Origin: Aurifilum marmelostoma
Taxonomy: Eukaryota > Ascomycota > Sordariomycetes > Diaporthales > Cryphonectriaceae
DNA: 64,000 bases
Assembly (NCBI GenBank): GCA_027559495.1
Contig: JAMXSV010000007.1
Coordinates: 1,302,001 to 1,366,000, forward strand
Reading direction: 5' to 3'
Shown here: positions 52,833 through 64,000 of the stretch, one piece after another
Position numbering within the stretch: position 1 is the stretch's first letter
Layout of the letters: every line of letters starts with the position of its first letter
Notes under the pieces: model-generated
The model's database searches: none
The model's input: only the letters and a program-made list of their open reading frames with translations
Told to the model about the DNA's origin: nothing
Made by a program: the position numbers and the translations under genes

Positions 52833-54942
52833 CAGGAACAATGCAGGTTGGCTTTGTGGGAAAAGAGAAGCGGGCAGGTCAGGTGTGCCGAAGGGTCCTT
52901 TCGTTGTAAGAGTCTGGTCGAAGAAGGAGGCTCGATTAGCGGATCGGTGAGGCGTTGTTGTGACAGTCAACCATCTCGGAAGGTGAGGGCTTGTGGAGAG
53001 TTTATCAGCTGCGTAGTGTCGTCTATCACTCGAGGTGCGTCATTGACAGTGGTTGGCTGTTTCTTCTGACTTCTCTTCAATCACAGATTGTCCCCCATTG
53101 TCAGGTTGCTGTGTATTTTTCGAGCGCTCTCCTATTGTTCGTTTTCTCGCCCGAGTCAATGGCAAGCCAACCAAGACGAGCCGTATGATCCGCAGAAGAA
53201 GCTTCTAGGTTCTTCACAAAAGACAGCCCCCGTAGAAAAACACAATAGCAGACTTGAGGCCTTCCTAGCCCGGCAAGTCGCGTGGCATTCGAAGAAACTG
53301 CTTCACCCGGTTCTGGCTGCTTCCATCAGAAGCTCTCCGTGACGAGCACTTTCCGCACTTGGTCTTGGGGTTTCTCGTGCCTCGAGGTCGAGCTGTCTTT
53401 CTCGTGCAGAAAAGAACTTAGCAGCTGCGGTCGTGTTTCCAGTGGAAAGTTGAGCGCGGAGGAAGCTTTTTCGATCCGAGCCCGGCGGCCGGTGACGTTG
53501 GAGTGGCAATGCGGAGGGGCCTACGATGCCTTTAGAGAACGCTCGCGAGGGGGTTACAGAACAGGGTCGACACAGGTGCCTAGTACACTGAGGATGCACG
53601 GCTAAGAGAACGAAGAGAGAGGGAACTAAGGTTGCCAAAGGGCAGGGTGAGAAGAAGAGTCGAGGCTGGCTTCAGAGAGATCTGAGGTTGTGGTCACCAG
53701 AAGGGGAAGACAGGAGGAGGACCAGCTGACTTGAAGGGGCCGTTCACCAACAAGAAGCTGAAGAGGGTCGACGGTGACGATGATAGGAAAGAAGAAAGGG
53801 ACACATAAGGATGGGAGAGGTTTAGAGACAACATGATAAACGTCGGGACCACGGATGCGTGGTCCATGAAGTTCATTCTTCAAGGTTGCTGTGTACAGTT
53901 CCAGTCCCAACCCAGCTCGACAAGGTTGGGTGGGCTCGTGGAATGGACATCATGATGGATGTGGGAAGGAACGAACGGCAGGAGGGGCACGGTATCCACA
54001 GTAGTCCGTATCACAGTACCTGACAGTACGTACCTCTCATGCCTTAGCACCTGTCCGTCGCGGTACGAAGTACATCCGCACAAGGCGTGCGAAACGGGGA
54101 TGCCACGGCTGTGGGTATGATACCATGAGAGTGGCAGTCCGACAAGTGCTCATCCATGCTCTTCCCCCCCCAAGCACCGCCCGGGAAAGCTCGACTTTGT
54201 ACATAGTATGGAGGCACTGGGGGGGGGGGTAAGAAGGTACTATAGTATACTATTATGTATGGGAGGGGGGGTCTGGAAACGGCGCGACCGTCTCTGTGCC
54301 CTTGCCTCTTATGACTGGTAGCCTGCAGGTAGTCTGGCGGGCTTCGAGCATTAGCGTGCTCGACCTAGACCCCCCCTCCCCGGTCGCCCCTGCATCGATC
54401 CGAGTGAGGTTCAAGGGAGTAGCGGGAAAAAAGAAAAGTGTGAGAAGGGACGATGATCCAGGGCAGGGTAAAGCAAGGCACGGCAGGGCAGGGCAAGCAT
54501 ACGAGACAAAGCAATTAACTACTATGACCGCTCGCCAACAAACACAAGCAGAACGGGGCGTGCACTTCTGCTACGGGCTGGCCCCTCCCCGAGGTTGCTG
54601 AGCACGAGCATCAATAGCACCAATCCCAGGAGGAGGTAAAGGGCAAGACACAAAAGAAAAAAAAGAAAAAACAAATCACATGAGGTCGTGGCCCGATCAG
54701 GCATGGTGGCCCGTAATTCAGACAGCAATCCCTTTTTGTTTATTCCTATTCTTCCCCCCCCCCCTCTCCCTTTTGTCCTCCCCCTTCTTCTGATATCCCT
54801 GTCGATATGCAACGAAACACTATCGTCCATGATGGCAAAGAGAGGAAAGAAGGTGACGAGCCAGACAAGCAGGTAAGGACAAGGACAAGGACGATCTGGA
54901 TCATCACAGCCCCAAAGGCCAGACAACTCTCTGTGATCTCCT

Positions 54943-54978
54943 GGTCAACCCAGCCAAGCCCTGGTCAACCCAGCCACA
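54943..54978. repeat. Short tandem repeat CTGGTCAACCCAGCCA x2
   Basis: Two exact 16-bp copies lie in direct orientation with a 20-bp period, in otherwise unassigned DNA. Confidence 0.9.
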
Positions 54979-56380
54979 AAGAGAAGGAAAGGGACACGTA
55001 TGTACGGCAGAAGGTACTGACTAACTGCTGTGTACGCGGTATGTCATCAGGTCTGGGTTTTTTGCCGCAGCCGGATACGGGCTATGTAATGTGAGTTCCT
55101 GCTAAAATTTAGTGGCTATCCCCGGGGGGTTGGGATGAGGGAAGAGGCAGCCACTATTGCTGGGCCTGCTGCGCGTAGCATTCATTCATCCAATTCGATT
55201 TGATCACCCAATGCTCCAGCCTGAAGCGGCGCTATGGCAGACTGTCTGGAACCCCCTGTTGCATAGCCAAGTAGCCGTCGTGTGAGCCAGTCACATTACT
55301 CCGAGGCCTTGGTTTTATAATTAATTTTTTTTATTCATCTTTCTTTCTTACGCATGGGCTTGCATATTTGCGCAGCCATTAGCCAAGCGACCCATTCCAG
55401 GCGTCGTCACCGTCAAACAAAGATTGACCAAGTGCAGCACGCTATAAAGCCGTACCTCACACCACGCGCGCGCACACACACCCTTCCCGCGTGTCACCGA
55501 CCAAAAGCCCTGCAGTAATAGAATCAAAAGCATACCAATAGTCTCGGTCGATGAAAAGTGCAAATCATGGCCATTGAGGGCAGCCTCACACCCACACACG
55601 GCAATCCCCCGTTCCTCTTCCCTTGGTACTATCTTTGAGTCGCCTCAGAGTAAGCAGGTAATCGCTGCAGCAAGAAGGAAGAAAGACAGAAGAAAAAAAA
55701 GGAGGAAAAAAAGATGACTGCGTTTAGCGCTGTGGAATAGGTAATGTTATGTATTTTACCATCCCAGGTGGGGACACCCCGGCGTCGTTTTCTGCGTGCA
55801 GACCCAGGGGAGACCGACTCTTCCAGAGCTGATGGCGTCGTTGCAAGCCTAGTGGGGCCCCCTCCTATGCCCGTTTGCTACCATCCTGGCACACCAGCTC
55901 GGTCGTGGGCGTGTACTGGAAATAGGAACGCAGGGTCAGCAGAGGACGCCCCGTCTGGCATTCCTTTGATGATGTTGGGAATTTCAGACTGAAAGCCCAA
56001 TCGTCTCAGACAAGGCCACCTCTCCCCCGACCTTTAATTAATGTTGTTTTCAGATATGGACCACAGTTGAAAATAGCGCCCTCTGGGGGGGGGGCATGGC
56101 CCATAAGCGGATATAGCACGTGGCTGGACTTTTTTTCTTCATTCTTTTGTTACGATACGGGGGTCGACCCAATAAGTTTTGACATGGCTCAGGGATCCGA
56201 AGGAGGCTTGTAGGGAGCCCATGGATCCGGTTCACTGTACATGAAATGTGTCGGGGTCTGAATCTCGGTGACACTTGGCTGGTGGCCCCATACCGACGGA
56301 TATGAGAGATAATCCGGTGGGAATGAACAACTGAGCGAAGGCGGGCCCCCATGCGCAAGGAGAAGGGGGGCTGCTGATCA

Positions 56381-56424
<44 letters not shown>
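56381..56424. repeat. (GAT)14 trinucleotide repeat
   Basis: This is a perfect run of about 44 bp in non-coding DNA. A second, shorter and imperfect GAT/GGT tract lies near 59939-59990. Confidence 0.95.
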
Positions 56425-58545
56425 GGTGCGAGACTATCAAATCTCGATATGTCGCTCCCCAAGATTGCTTGTCCGAAATGGTTTGTTTTGGCCCTTGTAC
56501 CATGGCCCATCCCGGCATCTATGCCATCTTGTTGCGTGTTACGCAGGAATGATTGCAGCGACTCAGGTCGCCCGCCTTTGCGCTTGTTGGGGTATGAAAT
56601 CTAAAACGGCAAATCTCGCCAAAGCACTTGGGGGATGGCCTGGGCGGCGACACAGACAGTGCGGCCACAATTTTTCTGGGCCGCGCCGCCGCCCAGGAGA
56701 TCTTGATGGGATAACGAGCTTGCGGGGTTCACTTGGCCAGGCTGCCTCGGCGGTATGATCCATCGACATGTCCGGAGTTCATGGCGAGGGGCATGTTGGC
56801 TGCCCGATTTTGCATTGACCTGCCTCTCCAAAATTTGCGCCCATGCCCATCTCTGTCCGCATGTGGTAATACGCACAAAGGAACAGCCTACTTCACAATA
56901 TTCCGCACTTGCCCAGAAGGGACAATGTCGAGGCAGGTAGCGGCAGTACAGTTACCGGTCTGCCGCCCAGCGAAGCCAAGACAGTCTGCGCAGAGAGGCG
57001 CCCTGTTGGCCGCCCCACAAATTGTATCGTATTTTCCTTCCCTTATCGCAGATGATCAAAGGTGCCCTCTGACCACTAGAACTTTCAATGGTACTATGGT
57101 ACTTACTCCCTTGGAACAGCGTGGCGCGACGAGAGTTATCCAATGACGATCACGGGTGTTTGCGACCGGGCGGCCGGATCCGTTTCTTCACACCTGGGTT
57201 GCTTGTCCATGAAGAGGAGATACCTGGCCCAAGTTTAGCTTTTTTTCCTTTTTTCTCCCTGCTTCTAGGGGCAAAATAACTCGTATGTCCTGGGTCAGCC
57301 AGAGCCAACATGCCTGCTGTTTGTTCTATCCTGGGTTATCATTGGCGATCACAGCTATATTGTATGTGGGAATGCTCAGCTTTTCAGCCTGTCAGGCCTG
57401 GTCGGTCACTGGGGCCGGCGTCTTCGCTCGTGGCTGGTTCGCTTGGTTGGTCCAAGCGTGAGCAGTTCTGATGTGGCTCTCTTGCGTAGAGCTAACCCAC
57501 CTAGTCATGGCAAAAGGGACGTCAAAAAGACTCTTCTTCTGTTGCTGCTGGTGCGGTACTACACTCCAGTAGGCGCTCTCGGACGCTCACATCAGACCAT
57601 TCCAGACGTCGACGGATTCGGACCTAACGCCGCGTTATGCTGCAGCAGGCATCCTTCCTTGCCCTGGTGGGCGCTGCGTGAGAGCTTGCGCAAGGCTCGC
57701 AGCAGGAGCAGGATGCGCCTTCACGAGAAAAAGGATGGACACCTCGGCTCGTGTCTTATTGGTGCGTTCTGCCACAGGACTGGCGGGGCCCTTGTCTCTC
57801 ACCCAGGCTTGGGATGTCCGCCTTCGCCGGAGCTAGGCAGTCAATGTGTGACATAGTCCGGACCAGGGGGCATGGTCAACGACTTCGTTCACACAAACGC
57901 CCTTCTTGTCGCCTTTCGCTTGTGTGCAATCCAGGGCGGGCGTGTCGTGCGGGGTGTGGGCAAGAATAAAAAAGACGGTTGGCTGTTGGTGCATCCGAGG
58001 TGACGGGAAACATGTCGCTCTCGGCTGCTGCAATAAGGAAGTGATGTTCCATGGCAGGTGGCGTCGCTTCAGCACAAGGGGTCCGTGTCTGCAATCTGGC
58101 TGCCGCTTCCGATATGTGCACGGGGTATGCAGCATGTACTCATGTACCCTCGAAGAAAAGAGCCGGCTTGCCACCGCAGGATGATACAGTCAATTTGTTG
58201 CAGGCAACCCAGGGCGACGGTGTAAATGTCGAGCCGGCCAATCGCAGGAATACAGCCGGCTGGTCATCACCCAATGCGTACGGCTGGCTGTGACAGTCCA
58301 ACTCCCCGGCTCTCCCTGGTTTGGGGGGAGTGGAGGTCTCTGCGGTAGCAGGTCGAATCAAACGCGCTGTCTCTGATGAGATGGTTGCAGAGGCATCTGC
58401 AGCGAAAAGGGGAGAGAGACAGACTGCCGCAGTCATCTCAGAGAGAGAACGATCTGCTGTGCCCTCTTCTCTCGGCTGATGCTCCGTGCAGTGTAGCAGA
58501 CGCAGGGCCGCACCCTCAGCCCCTTCTGGCACCGGCGACAAGGCA

Positions 58546-58554
58546 GGGTTAGGG
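58546..58554 (+). promoter_or_regulatory. Telobox-like GGGTTAGGG
   Basis: Single copy in the gene-poor region. It is one of at least four GGGTTAGGG strings in the window. Confidence 0.25.
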
Positions 58555-60464
58555 AGGCTGATATGAAGACACGGTTGTGCGCCCCAGTTGTGTGCGCCAG
58601 CGGCCCAGGTTGACCAGGACGGCGGTTACGTGCACACCCACGCCGCCGCGCAAGACGAGGCCGGGATGCTGAGCATGGCGTGCCAGGGTGTGTCCGATAG
58701 GTGGTTGCTGGGAGCCAGTAGGCGATCCTGTGAAGGAGTACGTCGTCCAATCTGGAGGGTATTTGATTCGAGATTGGTGCGAGATCTCCTGTCGAGCAGA
58801 CCTGCCGCCAAGGTCATTCGCCGATCTACATCAGTAGGTCAATGCGGTCTCACTCTACCACTACCCATAGTGCATAGAGTGTGTCGTAGTAGGGAGCGGA
58901 ATTCCCAAGGTGGAGGCGAAACGGATCAGCGATCCCTGTCCAAGGTTTGATCATGACCATTCCGTAGTCACTTCTCCGTGGTGATCAAGGGATCAGAGAT
59001 CAGACAATAATGGCATCTGGCATTCGGAGGGAGGGGTGGGGGGTTTTGGGCAGAGGTCGCATCACCGGCTTCTCGTCGTTTCAATTCTGGGTCGGCTGCC
59101 GGTAGGATGCGTTTGAATCAACAAGTATTGCCCCTGCCGGGCTTGCTTTGCTTTGCGAGGCTCTGTGTCTGTCCTTGGGACTACTGAGCAAATTATTGTG
59201 GCAGCACAGCCGGGCCGTACGAAGCGATCTGCACCGGGCGGCTCGACACTCCCAGCCATTCCGAGGCTACCAGCTACCCAGCACACCGTGGCGCCCAGAG
59301 GTTGGCCCCATCTTAAGTTACTTGGTAGTAGCGGAGTGGTGGCCTTCCTAGTTCAATGTGGTCTGGGGCTCGTTAGACCTCGTCTTCGGCTGCGCGACGC
59401 ATTTCTGCCGAAGTTCCCCTTCAATCTGGTGCATGCTTGATCTCGTCCTGCTTCAGGTCTCAAAGGCTGGATCCGTCTACCAAACCCCTGATGCCTGCTC
59501 GTGGGCTACATGGTGAATATGTTTTTGGTCAATGGATCATAAGTTGGTAGACGATCAGGCGACCTGGTTGCCTCGGATTGCCTAAAGGTGCGGAGGTCAG
59601 ACTTTTGAAATGATGCAGATGACGATAGTGCTGCAGCTTCCATTCTAGAATGGACTTTTGGGATCCACGAATGCCACAGCAAAGTTTTATTAGTCCGGGT
59701 GGGAAACAAGAGACAGAAAAAAGACCAAAAAAATAAAAAAGGGTCTGCATAAGTTGCCATACTGAGTGAGCAGGATGGGCAGGTGCAGTCCAAAGCTGAT
59801 CAGCCCCACATGGGGGGGACAGTGCGAGGGAGGTGTGGATTCCCAGAGTTACCCTGTTACATAGCAGCTAGCCCCCCCCCCCCCCTCCTCGTGTGATAAT
59901 GATGATGGGGGTTGGTTGTGGCTGGTGGTTGGTCGACGGTAGTGGTGGTGTGTCGTGGTCGTGATGGTGATGATGATGATGATGAGAAGGGGTAGCGGTG
60001 ATTATTACGACGCTCTCTACACAGTACCTCGGGCCAGTAGTGATTGCGCAATGGAGCTTCTCGCATCGTAACTTGTGCCTTCCCATTCCTCCCTCAGTCA
60101 CTCGTCCCCGTCCCTCCCTTTGGCCCAGGCCCACGAATATCCAAATTTCACCATTCCATCCTACGGCGAAACCTTCTTGATTCCTCCAACACACCCAGTA
60201 AGACCGACGCCTTGCCTTGCATTGAACGGGACGGCTTACGAGGGCGTGGAGGGCCCACCCGCTTGTCCGCTTGAAGCAGTTCCCGTACCAATATTGAATT
60301 GCTGAGGGAGATCATTCATTCGGTACGGAGTAGCGCTGACCTCCCCGGGGTGATATTGGGGGTGGTGTAGTAGCAGAGGATGAGTGCCGCCCACAACCCT
60401 TATTAGCTGAACACCTACCTTGTATGCTGGGTGTGTCGAGAGTTTTGGGGTCTGTCTTGAGATT

Positions 60465-60515
60465 CCAGCCAGGCCCAGCCAGGCCCTGTTAGGCTCTGTT
60501 CAGGCCCTGTCAGGA
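60465..60515. repeat. Degenerate CAGGCCCTGT-type tandem repeat
   Basis: AGCCAGGCCC, AGCCAGGCCCTGTTAGGCTCTGTTCAGGCCCTGTCAGG-like units follow each other with 10-12 bp spacing. They are imperfect and non-coding. Confidence 0.7.
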
Positions 60516-63500
60516 CCTACCGCCTCCCCCGGCTCAGGGTTTGATTGGCTGGGCGCCCGCCACATACCACCGCCAACAATTGAAGATCACTCTACGCGTT
60601 GGCGCAGGAAGGAGGAGCGAAGCCTCTGTCGCGTTACCCCCCCATGCCGACTGCTGCAAGCTCTTTACACACTACGTATGTACTATAATTACTAGTAATA
60701 CACCCGAACCCTGCAAAGGACGGCGTGCTCCTTCTTGGCAACAGCCTGGCAACATACCATAGCACTTTCCCTACCTCACTCATACGTTCGCGGTCGCATC
60801 CAAAGGCCCGACACATGGAACATCTGTCATCTGTCTGCAAGTACCACAAAAAGTCTGCAATCCTGCCCTCACCGAGACTTGTCTCTGCAACTGCATCTCG
60901 CCATTTGCGTTCCGTGGCTTTGCCTGCCTGCCTCATCTCTTCTGCTTCTCACCCCCCCCCCCCTGCTTGTCTTGCCTCGCCTCGCCTAGCAAAAGGGCCC
61001 CCCCTTTCCCCCCCAATTTATCAAATGTACACCCCGCTTGTGCCTTTTCCAGTCCCTATTCCGCATCCCCGCACCGCCAGAGTACTACTATCCTGATGGA
61101 TGTTTCGGACCCCCGAAGCCTTGCTGGCTGTGTCAGGTCTTCCTCGTCCCCAAAGCAGGGCAATCTCAGCAATCAAAAATAGTAAATAAAAGTTAGGGCC
61201 CCATTGAGAAGTAGATCAGCCCCAGGTCGTTTCGTCATCCATCCCACCTTCAACAAGAGGAAACGAAGAAAAGAAGATAGAGGGACCTAGCGACTCAAGG
61301 AGGACAAGGGATGGTGGGCGTAGTTCGGTGATTCCTAGACACGCCCGTCCGCGGACGGCACATCCTGCCTTGTTGAGGACGATCGATCCCACCCATCCAC
61401 AATTAATTGCGACAGAACTTGCGGCCTGAACATCTTACCGCTTGTCAGGTATGACGCCTGTGCGAAGTGAGACCAGGCGCCCCCCGCCCGACCCCCTATC
61501 AAGCAGCGAGCGACTACTGTACGGGCCAGCGGGCTTAAAATGGAGTCAGACACATGGACATCGGCTGGACGTCTGCATACCGCCTTTGGCTGAGCGATAT
61601 CACCAGGCCAGGCTGCAGTACCACCAACAAACTCACGGTCACACAAGCAGAGGTCGACACCTCCGCCCTCGCTAGAATTTTGCGACACCAGCAAGCTCTC
61701 GAGGCGGAGTCTTCTGTTGCTGCATATCCCAAGGTCAAAGACGAAATGGCCGGCCAGGGCTTGGTCGTTATCAAGTTGACTCGAATCCCGCCGGGCTGAT
61801 GCCGTGTGGTTGGCCATCTGGAAATTGGCTACCACGCTCAGGTTCTTGGTGTGACATGACTTGTTGCCATAAGTTGGAACCTGCCAGCCTATGAAACTCT
61901 GGCAGCGGTCCTCCCTGTCATCCAGCAGCAGCCTTTCTCCCTCTATCTCGCCACCTGGAACATGCTGTGGGCGACCGTTTCGCGAAATGAGATGGCAACC
62001 TTTCGCTTGCGAGAGCCAAAAATGCTCACTTTTCTGCAAGACCTTCCGAAATGACGGCACGGCCTGCGGCGGACTCATGCAGACGACTTGATTCAAGTGG
62101 ACACCTTCAGGCTTATACCCAATATCGTTCCCGAAGTTGACCCTGTATAGTGTTTTCTTTGGGACGAGACATCTAGATGTTGCGGGCCATCCACTACCAC
62201 ATCAAAAGTGCCACCACCCAGAGATCAACCTGGAGTAAGACCGATGTATCTCCAGAGACGAGTGAAAAGTTCTAACTCGCACACTACCTTTCAGTCGATC
62301 CCGAGGAGCGACCTGACCAGCCAGAAGACGGCCTCGGCGCCTCCTCTATTTTGTTGCGCAAATGCAATGAACAACGGCATACGACAAGTCAGACAGCCTA
62401 TCGAGGAGGGTACAGGGGCGGAGCGGGGGGGGCTTTGGTCACATCTGATTTGGGCGCCTGCTCGCAGCACCAATTGTTGGCCACCTGCAAGTCAGGGCTT
62501 CCATCAAGTTATCAGATGGAGGACGAGCTGCAGGCCCCCTGCACTCGAAGCAACCCCCGCCCGCTTTTCGAGACACACATTCTTCCCGTCACCTGCGCAT
62601 CCAAAGACTGCCACTACAGTCAAGAAAAACGTCCGTGCTGACGCATGTGCTTGGACAAGACGTAAGACTGATGGTCTGTTCTACCACGATGATGATTTAA
62701 CCAAGCAACTTGCCGTTCCGACCGTGTTTCGACACCTGATTCAACAAGGGTTCCGTTTTTCCAGATCATCTAGACACGCTTACAGGGTGGTGCCTCTGCT
62801 CTGCATGCGCGTGCACAAAGACAAACACAGGCAGGCTGCCTATAGGAGAGGGGCCAACTGCTCACAGCCCTTGAGGACATGCCTAGAGCCCGCTTGCGCG
62901 GGGCAGCACACCAAAAAGCCCGGCATCCAGTCGTGTTGCTTTGGAGACCCGGACCTCGCGTTTGTCACTAAGTCTAATTTGTCACGTCCTTGTAGCTCCC
63001 GAGGCCAAGCCACAGGAAATCGTGCCTCCGTGGGGCCAGGGATGTCTGGACACCAGCAGCCCTCCTGACCTCACATCCTGTCCAGATACGTGAGTCGTTT
63101 CCAATATCGATCGACTGTTGCGGTACTTCGTAAAGCCGCCTCGGGTGATCACCTCTTTTTCCCTATCTTTTCCTTTGGTTACTGGGCGATTTCAGGGCTA
63201 AACTGGGCTTCAACTGGCCCTGTGATCTGCGCAGAACTTTCTGGCCAGACGGTGCGTGTGCCCGAAACCCTGCCCGGACGACGAGACATGGAAGACACTG
63301 GACTGTGCACGGTACGGTAGATCGAGAGAGCACTCCTTAGTAGCCCCATTCTATCCTTCAGCCTGTTTTCCCATTCGGTGCATCCCATTCTCGCTCTAGT
63401 TCCAGATCAAGCTTCTTCCCAGACCAACAGTCACCACTATGCGTTCAATCGCAAAGAAAAAAAAACACGGCAGGCAGACAAAATGGGTATCTACAAGGCT

Positions 63501-64000
63501 GCGTCCTCCTTTTCCCAAGAGACGGCTCCCTACCACGATCTCCCTTGCGTGGTGCAGCCGCTGACCTCCAGCTGGCATTGTCTCCCCCTTTGTTTTTGTA
63601 ATATATATATTTTTTTTTATTTAGTCTTCTATCTACTGGCGCTGACATTGGGAGCCATTTAAAAAAAAATTAAAAAAAAAAAAGTCTCAAAGAAGTTGGT
63701 GCTTGCATACGCCCATGAAGCCTCTTTGGGGAAAATCCCACTGTCACCCCCTCCCACATGGAACCGATGCATCAGACGTGGGGTTCTCTTTGGGTTTTCT
63801 GTTTTGTCTTTTCTTGCGATAGTGTGGGTGGTGGTGGTGGTGCGATCCCGTATCTGCTGCGGGTGTGTGGGTGTGGGTGTGGATGTGTGTGTGTGAAAAT
63901 GTACGTATGTGCTTGTAAGCGTGTGTCTCCTGGCCCTTTCTCGGTCTGCCTTGGTCTCGTCCCCTTCCTCCCTACCTTCCCCTTCTTGAACCAAGGCCAA

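Larger units (their letters stand above)
52833..64000. other. About 11 kb gene-poor region to the right edge
   Basis: The region starts at the cyclin promoter. No frame shows a recognisable domain, and no splice model built from the short ORFs stays consistent. Content: poly-G/poly-C runs of 8-13 (for example near 54222, 56082, 59873 and 60952), (GAT)14, several short tandem repeats, CT-rich tracts, and AT-rich sequence at 63600-63685. Two longer frames, 61335-62096 (-) and 62208-63068 (+), are open but have no codon bias or motif I can point to. I read it as regulatory DNA or a long leader belonging to the cyclin gene or to a gene beyond the edge. Confidence 0.5.

Noticed and set aside
61335..63068. 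Two longer frames, 253 codons (-) and 286 codons (+), in the gene-poor region
   Set aside because: No motif, no codon preference that I can see, unusual Cys/Trp/Arg content, no upstream promoter-like element; chance frames are more likely.
1..64000. Search for transposon genes, long terminal repeats and CRISPR-like arrays
   Set aside because: No transposase, integrase or reverse transcriptase motif, no long inverted or direct terminal repeats, and no regularly spaced repeats were seen by reading; a whole-genome repeat search would be needed to exclude old fragments.

Overview
The window is nuclear DNA from a filamentous ascomycete (Pezizomycotina). A Sordariomycete is the best guess, but I cannot name a species. 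The support is: short spliceosomal introns (about 50-130 nt, GTANGT/GTGAGT donors, CTAAC/CTGAC-like branch sites); fungal families such as DUF2985, UstYa-like (DUF3328), DUF7708 and CLG1-like cyclins; an Hsp98/Hsp104 gene without introns; and roughly 1 gene per 3 kb in the left part. I see no rRNA, tRNA, CRISPR array or intact transposon. Exon models were built by hand: each join was chosen so that GT/AG sites, phase and total length agree and the reading frame stays open to the stop.

Left part (1-17 kb). An SNF2-family helicase gene (-) is cut by the left edge exactly at its ATP-binding motif. It is followed by a small secreted Ala/Gln-rich protein (+), an ASST-like arylsulfotransferase-family membrane protein (-, with an apparent 1-nt frameshift), a membrane-anchored calcineurin-like phosphoesterase (-), a Yippee protein (+), an SLC35F6-like transporter (-) and a DUF2985 membrane protein (-).

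Middle part (18-37 kb). A DUF7708/STAND-like protein (-) and a 1120-aa AAA ATPase (+) are transcribed away from each other. Then come tRNA-splicing endonuclease subunit Sen15 (+), a zinc alcohol dehydrogenase with nine exons (-), a UstYa-like oxidase (-), the disaggregase Hsp104 (-) head to head with the mitochondrial ribosomal/recombination protein mL67/Mhr1 (+), and an F-box-family-like protein (-).

Right part (37-64 kb). A 1270-aa mucin-like secreted protein (+), a P-loop sulfotransferase-like protein (-), a small spliced conserved-looking protein (+), a prolyl 4-hydroxylase (-) and a CLG1-like cyclin with a polyglutamine tract (-). From 52.8 kb to the right edge (about 11 kb) I find no gene I can support. 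This stretch is full of homopolymers, microsatellites and short tandem repeats, and looks like a very long regulatory or leader region.

Most genes are housekeeping or conserved fungal genes without operon-like logic. The pairings worth attention are the divergent STAND-like/AAA ATPase pair, the divergent HSP104/MHR1 pair with stress-type promoter motifs, and the tandem ADH/UstYa pair, which could be a small oxidative tailoring unit.
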